DNA of 64,000 nt, taken from assembly GCA_949987565.1 (NCBI GenBank), contig OX465103.1, positions 11,439,032 to 11,503,031 of the forward strand, read 5' to 3'. Positions 53,401 through 61,353 of this stretch are shown here, in pieces (position 1 is the first letter of the stretch; each line of letters opens with the position of its first letter). The notes beneath the pieces are model-generated. The model worked only from the letters and a program-made list of their open reading frames with translations. It was not told where the DNA came from and made no database searches. Source of the stretch: Luidia sarsii (lineage: Eukaryota; Echinodermata; Asteroidea; Paxillosida; Luidiidae). Made by a program: the position numbers and the translations under genes.

Positions 53401-56400
53401 TTTTTTTCCAGGATGAAGTGGACAAGATCCAGCCAGTGGGCCACACCAACTTTGAGCAGGCCTTCCGCTTGGCCTTTGACCTGCTGGAGCGGTCGTCTAG
53501 CATCGGTCGGAGCACGGGCTGCAGCAAGGCCATCCTGTTTCTGACCGATGGCTCGCCCACACGAGGGGAGGGGGACCCAGACCTCCTGGCCCAGATTGTG
53601 GACGGACTTAATACAAGGTGAGGCTCCTCCTCCTCCTTATCATCATAGGGTGCATCCTCCCCATCCTCTTCATCCTCCTCATCTTCCTCATCCTCCTCAT
53701 CCTCCTCATCCTTATCCTCGTCCTGCTCATCCTTCTCATCCTCACCCTTCTCAACCTCCTCATCTTCCTCATCCTTCTCATCCTCCTCCCCTCCTCCTCC
53801 TCCTCCTCCTCATCCTCCTCATCCTGCTCGTCATCCTCATTCTCCCCCTCATCCTCCTCATCCTTATCCTCATTCTGCTCATCCTTCTCATCCTCATCCT
53901 TCTCATCCTCATCCTTCTCATCCTCATCCTTCTCATCCTCATCCTTCTTCTCAACCGCCTCGTCCTCCTCACCCTCCTGCTCGTCCTCATCCTCCTCATC
54001 CATTCGCCTCATCCCCATCCTTCTCAACCTCCTCGTCCTCCTCGTCCTCTTCGTCCTCTCTGTCCTCTTTGTCCTCTTCGTCCAATTTGTCCTCTTCGTC
54101 CTCATCCTCCCCAACCTCCTCATCCTCCTCATCCTCCCCCTCATCACCCTTCTCATCCTCCTCATCCATTCTTCTCATCCTCATCCTTCCCAACCTCCTC
54201 ATCCTCCCTTCCCTCATCATCACCCTAACTGATTTCCCCTGTGTCTATCCCCAGGCCAGACGGCAGTAAGATAGCCAGCATCTTCACCTACTCCATCAGT
54301 GAGGTGGCAGAGAAGGAGATCTCCAAGCACATTGCTTGCAGGTTGGTGCCACCTGAACAGCACCATTGTGCACTTAACTACTGCCTGTGTAGCATTGGTA
54401 TCACAATGGTGGTAACGCTCCTTGGGGGCATGCCTGGTATCAGACAGCTGATGGCAGCGGCTCATCAAATGGCCCATTGTGTATACTCTGAATTAGGTCC
54501 TTTGTATCAGCACAGTCCCTGGTACCAGTTTAGCTGAATGCAGGCACCGTGGTTCACTGAATTGCCCTCTGTGTATACACTCTGAATAGGGTCATTGCAT
54601 CCACACAGTCCCCGGTACCAGTTAGCTGAATGTGGGCATTGTAGTTCACTTAATGGCCCATTGTGTACACTATACACAATAGGGTTGTTGTATCCATGCA
54701 ATATACATGCAGTTCCTGTATCAGTCACCCGAACACAGTCACTGTGGTTCACACTAAGTGCAAACTCAGAATAGGGTCATTGTATCCACATAGTTTTGTC
54801 TGAAATTTGTCCCCCCTCCCGTGATTCACCCCCCAGTGCCAACGGTGTCTGGTCTGAGGTCGAGACAGGCACAGCGGCCAGCCTTCAGGAGCAGCTGAGC
54901 CAGTACTACGAGTACTACAGCACCCTGCACAAGGGACCCAGTGGCATTGTCTGGACTGAACCCTACCTGGATGCCTTTGGCGCTGACATGGTGGTGACTG
55001 CGGCCAAGGCCGTCTACGACAGCGCCTACACCAACCGCAGCCAGCTGGTCGCTGTGGTGTCTGTTGACATCTCCTATGATTACATCAAGCAGGTACAAGG
55101 GTGTTGTCTTGTCTTTGTATCACCTAAACCCAACCCCAACCCAACCCAACCCAACTCATCCCAACCCAACCCAACCCAACCCAACTCATCCCAACCCAAC
55201 CCAATCCAACCCAACTCATCCCAACCCAACCCAATCCAACTCAAACCAACCCAACCCAATCCAACCCAACCCAACCCAACCCATCCCAACCCAATCCATC
55301 CCAACCCAAGCCAACCCAAGCCAACCCAAGCCAACCCAACCTAATCCATCCCAAGCCAACCCAAGCCAACCCATCCCAACCCATCCCAAGCCAACCAAAC
55401 CAAACCAAACCCAATCCAAATCCAACCCAACCCAACCCAACCCAACCCAACCCATTTAAAGCCCGCAACGCTGTTGATCACACAGTTTGACGCCAGCAGG
55501 GAGAGTATCGTTGAGGAGCTGAAGAGACGGCAGGACTTCTGCCCGGATATCGCCATGTACCAGGAGTGTGAGCTGGAGGTGCTGAGGCAGAAGGTGTATG
55601 CCAGCGGCTCCATCAGCTACCAGACTGATCCCAGCAGAGTCTGCAATCCCAGCATGGTGAGCATCCGCCCAGTGCACAGCCCGTAGAGGGCGCTGCTAAC
55701 TAAAACCAGGGCCATTCCCACCACAGATATAAGTAGGCTATAGATAGACGGCAACTATTGCAATTGACCCCGAAATACCATCATGCCATGCTTTTGTAGA
55801 CACGTAACTTGTGCTCAACTATGCCCGGGGTTTATGCCATTATTCCATGGCAGCACCCTATAGTTTTGCCTCTTTTTTTGGCCTCCATGAGCTTGCCCTC
55901 TGGTGCCTGCTATTTTCTAACTTTATGTCCTCTGTCACGTGTCAGGGCTTTCCTTTCCCTGACTGTCTGTGTATGTCCTTGTCACTTTGCCTTTGAGAAA
56001 GGTCCTGCTAGGATCGAAACGTCAGGCCCTCTAACTTTTGAGATTTGTGACCCGGCACAGCATGATGAGAAATAACCCCCACTTTTGAGATTTTGAGGTT
56101 TTCTAATGATGTGAAAGAGTATACCATTAGCTTTCAAATGATATCAAAATATAATATCCTGTAATACTTAAAATTTCCGAAAATACCAAAAATAGAAAAT
56201 TGATTTGCAATCGAATTGCGAAGAATGAAGGCGAATTGTGAAGGCGTTGTTTACTCAAAATGTGTTTTGGTGGGATATTCCTCATGTTGTTGTGCCGGGT
56301 CACATTTATGTCAATTACATGGCTTCACATGCAATGGGTCCTCAGTGTCCATATCCCAGTGTTTTGGAAGCTGTGACCAGTTACGTGTTCAGGACATTTG

Positions 56401-58218
56401 GCTGATCGCACCGAGAGAGCCTAAGTTGTGCTGATGAACTCGCCCGGTTTATGGTTGATCCGAATGAAAGGACTATGCTCGATTTCTGCTTGGATTTTTT
56501 GCAGACTTGCCCCCTGCCATCCGACACTGCCTGCCCCAACAAAACATTCCAGTACCCGCAGTGTGAGCAGCACAGCCTGGCCAGCCAAGACTACATGGTG
56601 AGAGACACTACACAAAAATCAGTGTAGCTTGAAGCGTAGATATAACATGTTTGCATCGAGGAGAATGTAATTCAATGGGGGTTTGCCCTGCTTGACGTAA
56701 TAAGCACTGAGTACCAGCAGGGCCAGCTGGCGTTTGGGGATGGAGTGTCCATGTACCTCCATCCATCAATCGTTTTAACCACTTCGCGCCGGGACCTCCG
56801 AATCCGGAGGTCAATTGGATTGCCTTTGTAACGGGGCCCTCCGAATCCGGGCACCACTATTGTCCACATTCTAAACAAAGACTCTTTTCAGCTTGGAACA
56901 AAGCAATATGAATCAGTAGCAGTACAAAGACCCTTTTTGACGCACGTTGCCACATGAATTGCAAGATTAGCAGCAGTAATTGTGCAATTGTGGGACTTTT
57001 ACTGTGGAGGATCGAGGGATACCGCGCTGCAGCTGAAAGCACGCGGGGGACATTGTCTTTGCATGCCACACAGCCCAACGGTCGTCGGTCTGGCATTGGA
57101 ATTCCCCCCACATTCTTTACCGTAATCTGTACGCTCGTTTGTGGCCGACCAACTCGAAGATTTGACTGCCTGGAGTGGAGGCTGGAGTCTGCGGTCAGGG
57201 ATTGTCAGCAGCGTACACGCACGCACACACACACGTCCGTTACGGTCCATTGACGACGCACAAAGGGCCCTTTTTCGAACGGATAATCTCTTGACAAAGG
57301 CCACAACGACGTCCGAATTGTGCCAGGTTTTACTCTCTTGTACCCATAGTATACCCTTATCGATTTATTTCACAGAAATATATTGTTCCGATTGTTTTAG
57401 CAAGATTTTAAAATGATGCATTGTTCAAAAACCCCCGTATGGCGGTCATCGGCGCTGAAAAACCCCCCGGCGCGAAGTGGTTAACAACCCTCAATTTCAT
57501 TGTGGCTGTGTAACTGCTGTTGTGGTAAGCCTCTCAGACTTAGCTAATGTTTAGCCTCATTAGACATAGTGAAGCGATCTCCAAGGTCCATTGGATCACC
57601 GATGTAACGTGTTGTTTGCGTCGAGGAGAATGTAATTCAATGAGGATTTGCCCTGCTCGACATAATAAGCACCGAGTGCCCAGTGATTTGCCTGGTGCCT
57701 GATGAAAAACATTTCAGGCAGCACAGGCGGGATTCAAACCCGTGACTCCTGCTTTCTTGTGCAGAAATCTTAACCCCTTGACCACCGAGCTGGTCGAGAT
57801 TGTGTGGTGATGTTATATCATAGATATAGCATCATAGATATAACATCATGTTATATCTATGATGCTACGCGGTACTTGCCACCATACATTATTTGAATCC
57901 GTCACACGGCCTCAACCAGCTCAGTGGTCAAGTAGTAAAGACAACTGCACTTGAAAGCAGGAAGCTTGAGTTGTGTACACAACAACCCTCATAGCCCCTA
58001 GTGGCTTCATGATGAACCATCCGTACGCTGTCATGAATGGTGCTCAGTGGAGCTTCTTTTGAAGATGGCCGCTTCATTGCCTTTCATTCCAGGATGCTGC
58101 CTGCTGTGGTATGTTCCTGCCCTGTTCCTCGTCCAACGTTCCCTCGGTCAACTTGTCGCCGTTGCTCACGGTAGCCATCACCATCCTCCTCGCTCTGGTC
58201 GTCAGTCTTCTCTTATAG
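47271..58218 (+). CDS. Compact alpha2delta-like VWA/Cache protein, GPI-type tail
   Basis: Twelve exons (47271-47473, 48593-48706, 49911-50002, 50574-50652, 51598-51818, 52836-52939, 53412-53617, 54255-54341, 54837-55092, 55462-55656, 56505-56597, 58093-58218) join in frame to 591 aa. Residues 1-28 look like a signal peptide (hydrophobic VILLLLV). LLWQQIASTNGFTRLYPG (about 150-167) resembles the segment before the VWA domain of calcium-channel alpha2delta (LLWQ..GSATGLARYYP), and YDPRLRAWF matches YDVRRRPWY. The VWA domain follows with a complete MIDAS: D199-x-S201-x-S203, T283 and D317. Residues 404-454 (DAFGADMVVTAAKAVYD, LVAVVSVDISYDYIK) match the alpha2delta Cache segment after the VWA. 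A cysteine-rich stretch comes next, and 573-591 is a hydrophobic end with no tail, as in GPI signals. Alpha2delta proteins are about 1100 aa, so this is roughly half length. The exact ortholog is not recognised; surface location and metal-dependent binding are inferred. Confidence 0.85.
47807..48114. mobile_element. Hairpin element D copy 1, interrupted
   Basis: The left part is TAGTCCGAATAACTTGGACC with GACAAGTCACCC and a T run. It resumes after 48053 with GCGAATTTTGAAATTTTGAG and its complement. Compared with the intact copy at 48224-48367, it is split by element C. Confidence 0.75.
47841..48053. mobile_element. Long-TIR foldback element C, copy 2, with 9-bp TSD
   Basis: TTTTTTTTA flanks both ends (47841-47849, 48045-48053). 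The arms run CAGTGGCTGTTGTTACGGCA through GTCGTCCGTGTGGTTCCCTG and are inverted at the right side. The terminal 20 bp match copy 1, while the interiors differ. Confidence 0.83.
48224..48367. mobile_element. Hairpin element D copy 2 (TA-flanked)
   Basis: A 144-bp near-perfect palindrome from TAGTCCGAGTAACTTGG to CAAGTTACTCGGACTA, with GACAAGTCACCC and TTTTGAAATTTTGAG inside each arm. TA at both ends suggests a Tc1/mariner-type short element. A further fragment lies at 48400-48445. Confidence 0.85.
48593..48706 (+). CDS. VWA/Cache gene exon 2
   Basis: The acceptor CTGTCTACTCCCAG is the only one nearby whose phase fits exon 1. It encodes NSFACTTDAIGEEGSFCSTD and continues GTAYYTSKPGCSQCRN, a cysteine-containing stretch. 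The donor is GTACCT in phase 2. Confidence 0.7.
48950..49060. repeat. GACGTTTCGATCC family, right half
   Basis: GTCCTGCTAGGATCAAAACGTC followed by TTTTAGTCAGTAAGCAGTTT and GCAACATTTTTGTATATCA. It is the same right-hand module as at 26650-26760. Confidence 0.8.
49359..49703 (-). mobile_element. TIR element A copy 3
   Basis: Begins AAAGGGATAGCACAACATTGG and ends CCAATAATGTGTGGGGGCTT. The interior is shared with copies 1, 2 and 4 (AGGCAGAAATATTTCACTG, ATAACCATCTTCAAACT). It lies in intron 2 of the VWA/Cache gene. Confidence 0.82.
49911..50002 (+). CDS. VWA/Cache gene exon 3
   Basis: The acceptor is CTCTTCAAG and the donor GTAAGT. It encodes RLNKAKSVVRTASSECTCQD and continues NLNADICWTE. Its phases (2 in, 1 out) fit both neighbours. 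Confidence 0.8.
50574..50652 (+). CDS. VWA/Cache gene exon 4 (pre-VWA motif)
   Basis: The acceptor is TTCCGCAG and the donor GTAGGC. It encodes GIEEDLKNTNLPGLLWQQIA and continues STNGFTR. LLWQ...GF/LAR is the alpha2delta signature before the VWA domain. Confidence 0.85.
51336..51583. mobile_element. AATTTCATAGAGCCGC hairpin element
   Basis: Left GGGCCCAATTTCATAGAGCC with GCTTAAGCGTGAAAATCTGC; right GACGCTTAAGCGGCTGTATG with AAATTGGTCCC. It ends 14 bases before exon 5 of the VWA/Cache gene, so it abuts the acceptor region. A diverged relative starts at 51897. Confidence 0.75.
51598..51818 (+). CDS. VWA/Cache gene exon 5 (MIDAS loop 1)
   Basis: The acceptor is CTGCTCAG and the donor GTGAGT. 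It encodes YDPRLRAWFVAASAGPRDVV, then ILIDSSSSMSL, and ends VKHVLSTLTLV. DSSSS gives the D-x-S-x-S metal-site motif, and the preceding RLRAWF parallels RRRPWY of alpha2delta. Confidence 0.93.
52836..52939 (+). CDS. VWA/Cache gene exon 6
   Basis: The acceptor is GATTGCAG and the donor GTGAGT. It encodes DYVAVARFSTEAKQVTVNDI and continues YTLVQATRSNIMGLI. DYVAVARF parallels DYVNVASF in alpha2delta VWA domains. Confidence 0.93.
53159..53245 (+). repeat. 16-bp tandem repeat AAAATCTGTGTCAAGG
   Basis: Five consecutive copies of AAAATCTGTGTCAAGG (first and last slightly altered) in intron 6 of the VWA/Cache gene. Confidence 0.93.
53412..53617 (+). CDS. VWA/Cache gene exon 7 (MIDAS Thr and Asp)
   Basis: The acceptor is TTTTTCCAG and the donor GTGAGG. 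It encodes VGHTNFEQAFRLAFDLLERS, then CSKAILFLTDGSPTRGEGDP. The threonine in GHTNF and the aspartate in LTDG complete the MIDAS. Confidence 0.94.
53625..54230 (+). repeat. TCCTCATCC minisatellite filling intron 7
   Basis: TCCTCATCCTCC, TTCTCATCCTCA and related units occupy nearly the whole intron between exons 7 and 8 of the VWA/Cache gene. Frames up to 226 codons on both strands come from this repeat. Confidence 0.95.
54255..54341 (+). CDS. VWA/Cache gene exon 8
   Basis: The acceptor is TATCCCCAG and the donor GTTGGT. It encodes DGSKIASIFTYSISEVAEKE and continues ISKHIACR. It matches the VRVFTFSVG...MACENKG strand near the end of the alpha2delta VWA domain. Confidence 0.92.
54837..55092 (+). 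CDS. VWA/Cache gene exon 9 (Cache segment)
   Basis: The acceptor is ACCCCCCAG and the donor GTACAA. It encodes ANGVWSEVETGTAASLQEQL, then GIVWTEPYLDAFGADMVVTA and LVAVVSVDISYDYIKQ. The last parts match VQWTNVYLDALELGLVITG and LILGVMGVDVSLEDIK of alpha2delta. Confidence 0.93.
55122..55455 (+). repeat. CCAAC pentamer array filling intron 9
   Basis: CCCAACCCAACCCAACTCAT and related units occupy nearly the whole intron between exons 9 and 10. The open frame of exon 9 runs about 84 codons into the repeat as a P/N/T/Q-rich string before a stop near 55342. Confidence 0.95.
55462..55656 (+). CDS. VWA/Cache gene exon 10
   Basis: It encodes PATLLITQFDASRESIVEEL and continues through CPDIAMYQECELEVLRQKVY. 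The donor is GTGAGC. The acceptor TTTAAAG is unusual because the CCAAC repeat reaches within about ten bases of it. Phase 0 at both ends fits. Confidence 0.85.
55985..56045. repeat. GACGTTTCGATCC family fragment
   Basis: GAAAGGTCCTGCTAGGATCG, AAACGTCAGGCCCTCTAAC and TTTTGAGATTTGT, directly joined to TIR element B. Confidence 0.8.
56046..56304. mobile_element. TIR element B copy 2
   Basis: TGTGACCCGGCACAGCATGA at the left and TGTTGTGCCGGGTCACA at the right are inverted. Interior AGAGTATACCATTAGCTTTC and ATTTGCAATCGAATTGCG lie between them. About 259 bp, in intron 10 of the VWA/Cache gene. Confidence 0.83.
56505..56597 (+). CDS. VWA/Cache gene exon 11
   Basis: The acceptor is TTTTTGCAG and the donor GTGAGA. 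It encodes TCPLPSDTACPNKTFQYPQC and continues EQHSLASQDYM. It is cysteine-rich with a sequon NKT. It is 31 codons in phase 0. Confidence 0.88.
56775..57484. mobile_element. TTAA-flanked MITE, copy 2
   Basis: TTAA at 56775-56778 and 57481-57484 encloses CCACTTCGCGCCGGG and CCCGGCGCGAAGTGG. It is the same element as 12727-13371 with about 60 extra bp around 56900-56965. It lies in intron 11 of the VWA/Cache gene. Confidence 0.87.
57690..57970. repeat. Two tRNA-like SINE pieces in opposite orientation
   Basis: The minus piece (57690-57800) has GCGGGATTCAAACCCGTGAC (box-B complement) and CCTTGACCACCGAGCTGGTC (box-A complement). The plus piece (57895-57970) has CCTCAACCAGCTCAGTGGTC. Between them a perfect ATAGATATAACATCATG palindrome spans about 57820-57875. 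Confidence 0.55.
58093..58218 (+). CDS. VWA/Cache gene exon 12 (GPI-type tail, stop)
   Basis: The acceptor is TTCATTCCAG. It encodes DAACCGMFLPCSSSNVPSVN followed by PLLTVAITILLALVVSLLL and TAG. Small residues (SSSN) before a terminal hydrophobic run without a cytosolic tail suggest GPI anchoring. Confidence 0.9.
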   Translation, partial: DAACCGMFLPCSSSNVPSVNLSPLLTVAITILLALVVSLLL

Positions 58219-58354
58219 CACCCGCACGTCTTCTTCTTCTTCTTCTCCTTTTTTTCCCACATAAAAATGGTCGTCCGGTAAATGTGTTTGTATCTTTCAA
58301 GTTGTACAGTCATATTCGGAAAGAAAACTGCCCTTGTTGCATTTGTTTTTACGT

Positions 58355-58725
58355 GTCGCCGACAAAAATAGTTGTGCTTCCCTTTTCCCGGCCGACCTTA
58401 GTTTTGACGGCTCGACCCTTAAGGTGTTTTTTTTGGAAAGTGTGTTTCCTGACCGACCCTATTTTGACAGCGCGACCCTATTTTGACGGTGTGACCAGTG
58501 ATTGAATCAACGTGATTTAAATTGACCAACCCTGAATACATACATATAAATCACGGAATGACACGGATATCTTGGCTCGAGCATATATATAAAGCTTAGC
58601 CAGTACATGACTCAGCATAAAAAAAGTTTTAAAAAAAATTAAAAAAAATAAAACCATTTTCCTACCAACCTACCCTATTTTCAGATGCCATGTAATAGGA
58701 AGCACAACTATTTTTTGGGGGCCTT
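58355..58725. repeat. Foldback repeat with AAAATAGTTGTGCTTCC ends
   Basis: AAAATAGTTGTGCTTCC near 58364 and GGAAGCACAACTATTTT near 58699 are inverted. CGACCCTATTTTGAC units repeat inside. It lies just after the VWA/Cache stop. Confidence 0.5.
58647..58652 (+). terminator. Candidate poly(A) signal of the VWA/Cache gene
   Basis: An AATAAA lies about 430 bases after the stop, in an A-rich stretch inside a foldback repeat. It is only a candidate because the surrounding sequence is low-complexity. Confidence 0.2.
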
Positions 58726-59032
58726 AGTATGGAATTTGTAATTACCAACAGACTTCCGTGAGTATGCATATGCTTTACACTGCTGAATTTCTATCGTGAT
58801 TCTATCGAGAATTTCCATAACTTGCCAAAAAAAACCATATGATTGCATCTGTATCTGTATGTTTCACTGTCCATGTATAGAAAACGTAACCACAGACAAT
58901 TTTGAGTTTGTTTCCTTGAAATAAACACCCTTTTTCTCAGTTTCCAATTTTTTTGGGCAATGACTTGTTCCAGCAACATCAGATCTAATCTGTTTCAAAT
59001 AAGATTGGAAGACTTGCATGGTGGAAGCACCA

Positions 59033-59144
59033 AGTGGAAGTTTTGCGTACACACGGCCTGAAATGTAGAGTTACCGGGTCTTTTCAGAGCCACACACTCC
59101 TTCTCAGGAGAGATGTGTTACATGGTGTCACCGCAAAACTTCCA
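59033..59144. repeat. TTTGCG...CGCAAA hairpin family copy
   Basis: GTGGAAGTTTTGCG at the left pairs with CGCAAAACTTCCAC at the right. Between them GAGCCACACACTCCTTCTCA and GATGTGTTACATGGTGTCAC match the 29083 and 40470 sequences. Confidence 0.75.
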
Positions 59145-59239
59145 CGTAATCTGCTTCACGAAAGATATATACACAAATGTTGGCCCTTGCATACTGACTC
59201 AAACATCCAAAATTGAAAGTCTAGAACAAAAATGTATTG

Positions 59240-59315
59240 GGCCTGACTTGTAGATCCTAGCAGGATCTTACTCTAGGGCTTTCTGAAAGGTCCTGCTGGG
59301 ATCGAAATGATCTAT
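59240..59315. repeat. GACGTTTCGATCC family, diverged copy
   Basis: GGGCCTGACTTGTAGATCCT followed by GAAAGGTCCTGCTGGGATCG, inverted arms of the family. Confidence 0.6.
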
Positions 59316-59984
59316 CAATCTGATCCGATCTATCAGTAGTTCCATGGATAGATATGCCACCTTTCACTCTGTCATACTGTGTAATCATTAGAATTGTATG
59401 AGTTATATTGAAAGTGGATATCATTTTTGAAATTAACTCTTCTGGTATACTTTGTGTTTTATATCCTGTTATCACTTTTTTTTATACTGATAAATTGTAC
59501 CCCAAAAAGAAAATCCATGCTAAAGGTGTTTAAGCCTTCCGTTATGAATTGGTTGAACATGCAATTTTATAAAGTCTTTCTTAACATATGTATTATATTA
59601 CGATTGCTGCCATTGGGCAGTGCAAAGTGGACAATACTTAAAAAGAAGAAATTTTGTATATTTGAAATAACACAAAAAGTGCTTTTGTATAAATTTCATG
59701 TTAATAATGGTACATTTGAGAAAGAATTTCCACATGTGCTTTTTACGTTGTGGTAAAGTTGGTAGCAGCCTAGGTGTAAAGTAGTGTAGTATCGATATTA
59801 TATGACTTCGCTTTTTTTTACCTCAAGAATGATTGTTTGCAATGCATTTAGTAATCATTTACGATATAATTCTAGAATACTTAAAGACACCCCGTGACCT
59901 GTCTGACATAGTGTGGATGGCGAATGGAATAGTTACATTTGCGTAAGTTGGTGGCTTGTGGATATACCATGTGGAGAGTCCCTT

Positions 59985-60247
59985 TAAAGCCCCTGGCTCT
60001 ACACAACATTGGTGAGATCGAAAAACAGAAAATAAATGTTCACAGATTTACATGAAACTTATACAGTTTGAAGATGGTTATAGTAGAAACCTCTCACTGA
60101 AATATTTCTGCCTAAAATGTTGTATTTTGGGAGAAATGAGTAAAAGAAGTAGTTTACGTCTCACCGAGATCTAAACTATTTTTCGGAACAGTACAGCGTT
60201 AAATGCTGCATTTTCGCAAAACAAATGAAGCGGTTTTCAAAAAAAAA
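59985..60247 (+). mobile_element. TIR element A copy 4, truncated
   Basis: Begins AAAGCCCCTGGCTCTACACA and shares the interior (GTTCACAGATTTACATGAAA to AACAAATGAAGCGGTTTTC) with copy 2, then stops at an A run. The right TIR is missing. Confidence 0.8.
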
Positions 60248-61074
60248 TAAAACAATTTTATAGCGATTTATATCAACACAACTATGGTAGGCTTTGCCTT
60301 ATTCGTTTGAATGTTGCTTTCTCACTGAAATAACGTAAATTGTGAATCTCCAAAGTTTAGAGGGCCTGATGTTTCAATTTAAGCAGTTCCTTCAAGTTAG
60401 AACAATCCTGCTAGGAAGTGCATCGAGACCTTAGTGTGATGTGCAAAATTATAATAAATGTCTGGCCCTCGTAAAATGTCGAGATAATATTTCATTGTGA
60501 TGAGGAAGGCAGGGTGCTATACTGTATGCCATATTGTGAATACATCGTTTCTGTCAGGGGCATCACCAGTCCTACTTTCATATACTGTCTTCGTAAGGAG
60601 TACTGGCTTAATAGCAGCCGATGGGCCATCTGACATTGGGGGACATTGGGAAGCTAGTTGAGCACACATTAAGACCAATATCAGTTCCTAATTATGCTTT
60701 ATCTCGCAAAACTATATTCATTAATTTTGTTTTGTTCTTACTCTGAATGGTTATGATTACTTTCAATGAACAAAATACTTTTTCCAATAACGAGTCAAAC
60801 ACTAAACTGTGTGTACTGGTATATTAAACATGTTTTAATACTATTACAGAGGTACGCTATTAAGTCAGGCTAGCGTGTGGTGAGTACTAGACCCGTTTCC
60901 AAGGATTATTTATCCATACGCCACAGAAATCAGGTATTAAAAGGTAATACATGTCAAATTCAGTGTCTGTGAATAAAACACACCTCTCTTTGCAGTGAGT
61001 ACGGTACTTCACATATAGATGGATTTGTGCTTCTGCGCTCTCATAGTAGTACAAAAGTACAGGAACAGTGCATT

Positions 61075-61320
61075 CCTTAGATGGTGGCCTTCCCAAATAC
61101 AGTGGAACGTCGCTATAATGAATGCCGATATATACCGAACATGCCCATTGGCTTCCAATGGGCATGTCACCACAACCGCTATAACGATTGACCGCTTTAC
61201 CGAACAATTTTCATGGATCCCGGGATGTTTGCCGTGGTGGGAGTGCCACTCTTCTGTAATTTAAAAAAAAAAATTGTTTGAAAGTTCCCAATCAGGTTTT
61301 TCCTTTTATTTGCTTGACTT
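61075..61320. repeat. SINE fragments split by a TIR-like insert
   Basis: CCTTAGATGGTGGCCTTCCC (61077-61096) and AAAGTTCCCAATCAGG with a T-rich run (61280-61310) match parts of the tRNA SINE. Between them CAGTGGAACGTCGCTATAAT and CCGCTATAACGATTGACC look like pogo-type ends around a GCCCATTGG..CCAATGGGC hairpin. Confidence 0.5.
61305..61310 (-). terminator. LLPH: LLPH poly(A) signal candidate
   Basis: An AATAAA on the minus strand lies about 45 bases after the LLPH stop. It falls inside a stretch that resembles the tail of the local tRNA-derived SINE. Confidence 0.5.
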
Positions 61321-61353
61321 AAAAAAAAATACTATTGTGAGAGAAAAAATAAC

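Larger units (their letters stand above)
58219..61353. other. Convergent spacer between the VWA/Cache gene and LLPH
   Basis: No gene is recognised. It contains a foldback element (58355-58725), a TTTGCG...CGCAAA hairpin (59033-59144), a GACGTTTCGATCC-type copy (59240-59315), a truncated TIR element (59985-60247), SINE fragments (61075-61101, 61265-61320) and a pogo-like TIR fragment (61102-61210). Both flanking genes end here. Confidence 0.6.

Noticed and set aside
53548..54232. Frames of 226, 204 and 185 codons over the TCCTCATCC array
   Set aside because: Low-complexity products of a tandem repeat that forms intron 7 of the VWA/Cache gene; the real exon 7 uses another frame.
54796..55459. 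P/N/T/Q-rich frame continuing from exon 9
   Set aside because: It is read-through into the CCAAC intron repeat; the GTACAA donor and matching phase of exon 10 show splicing.
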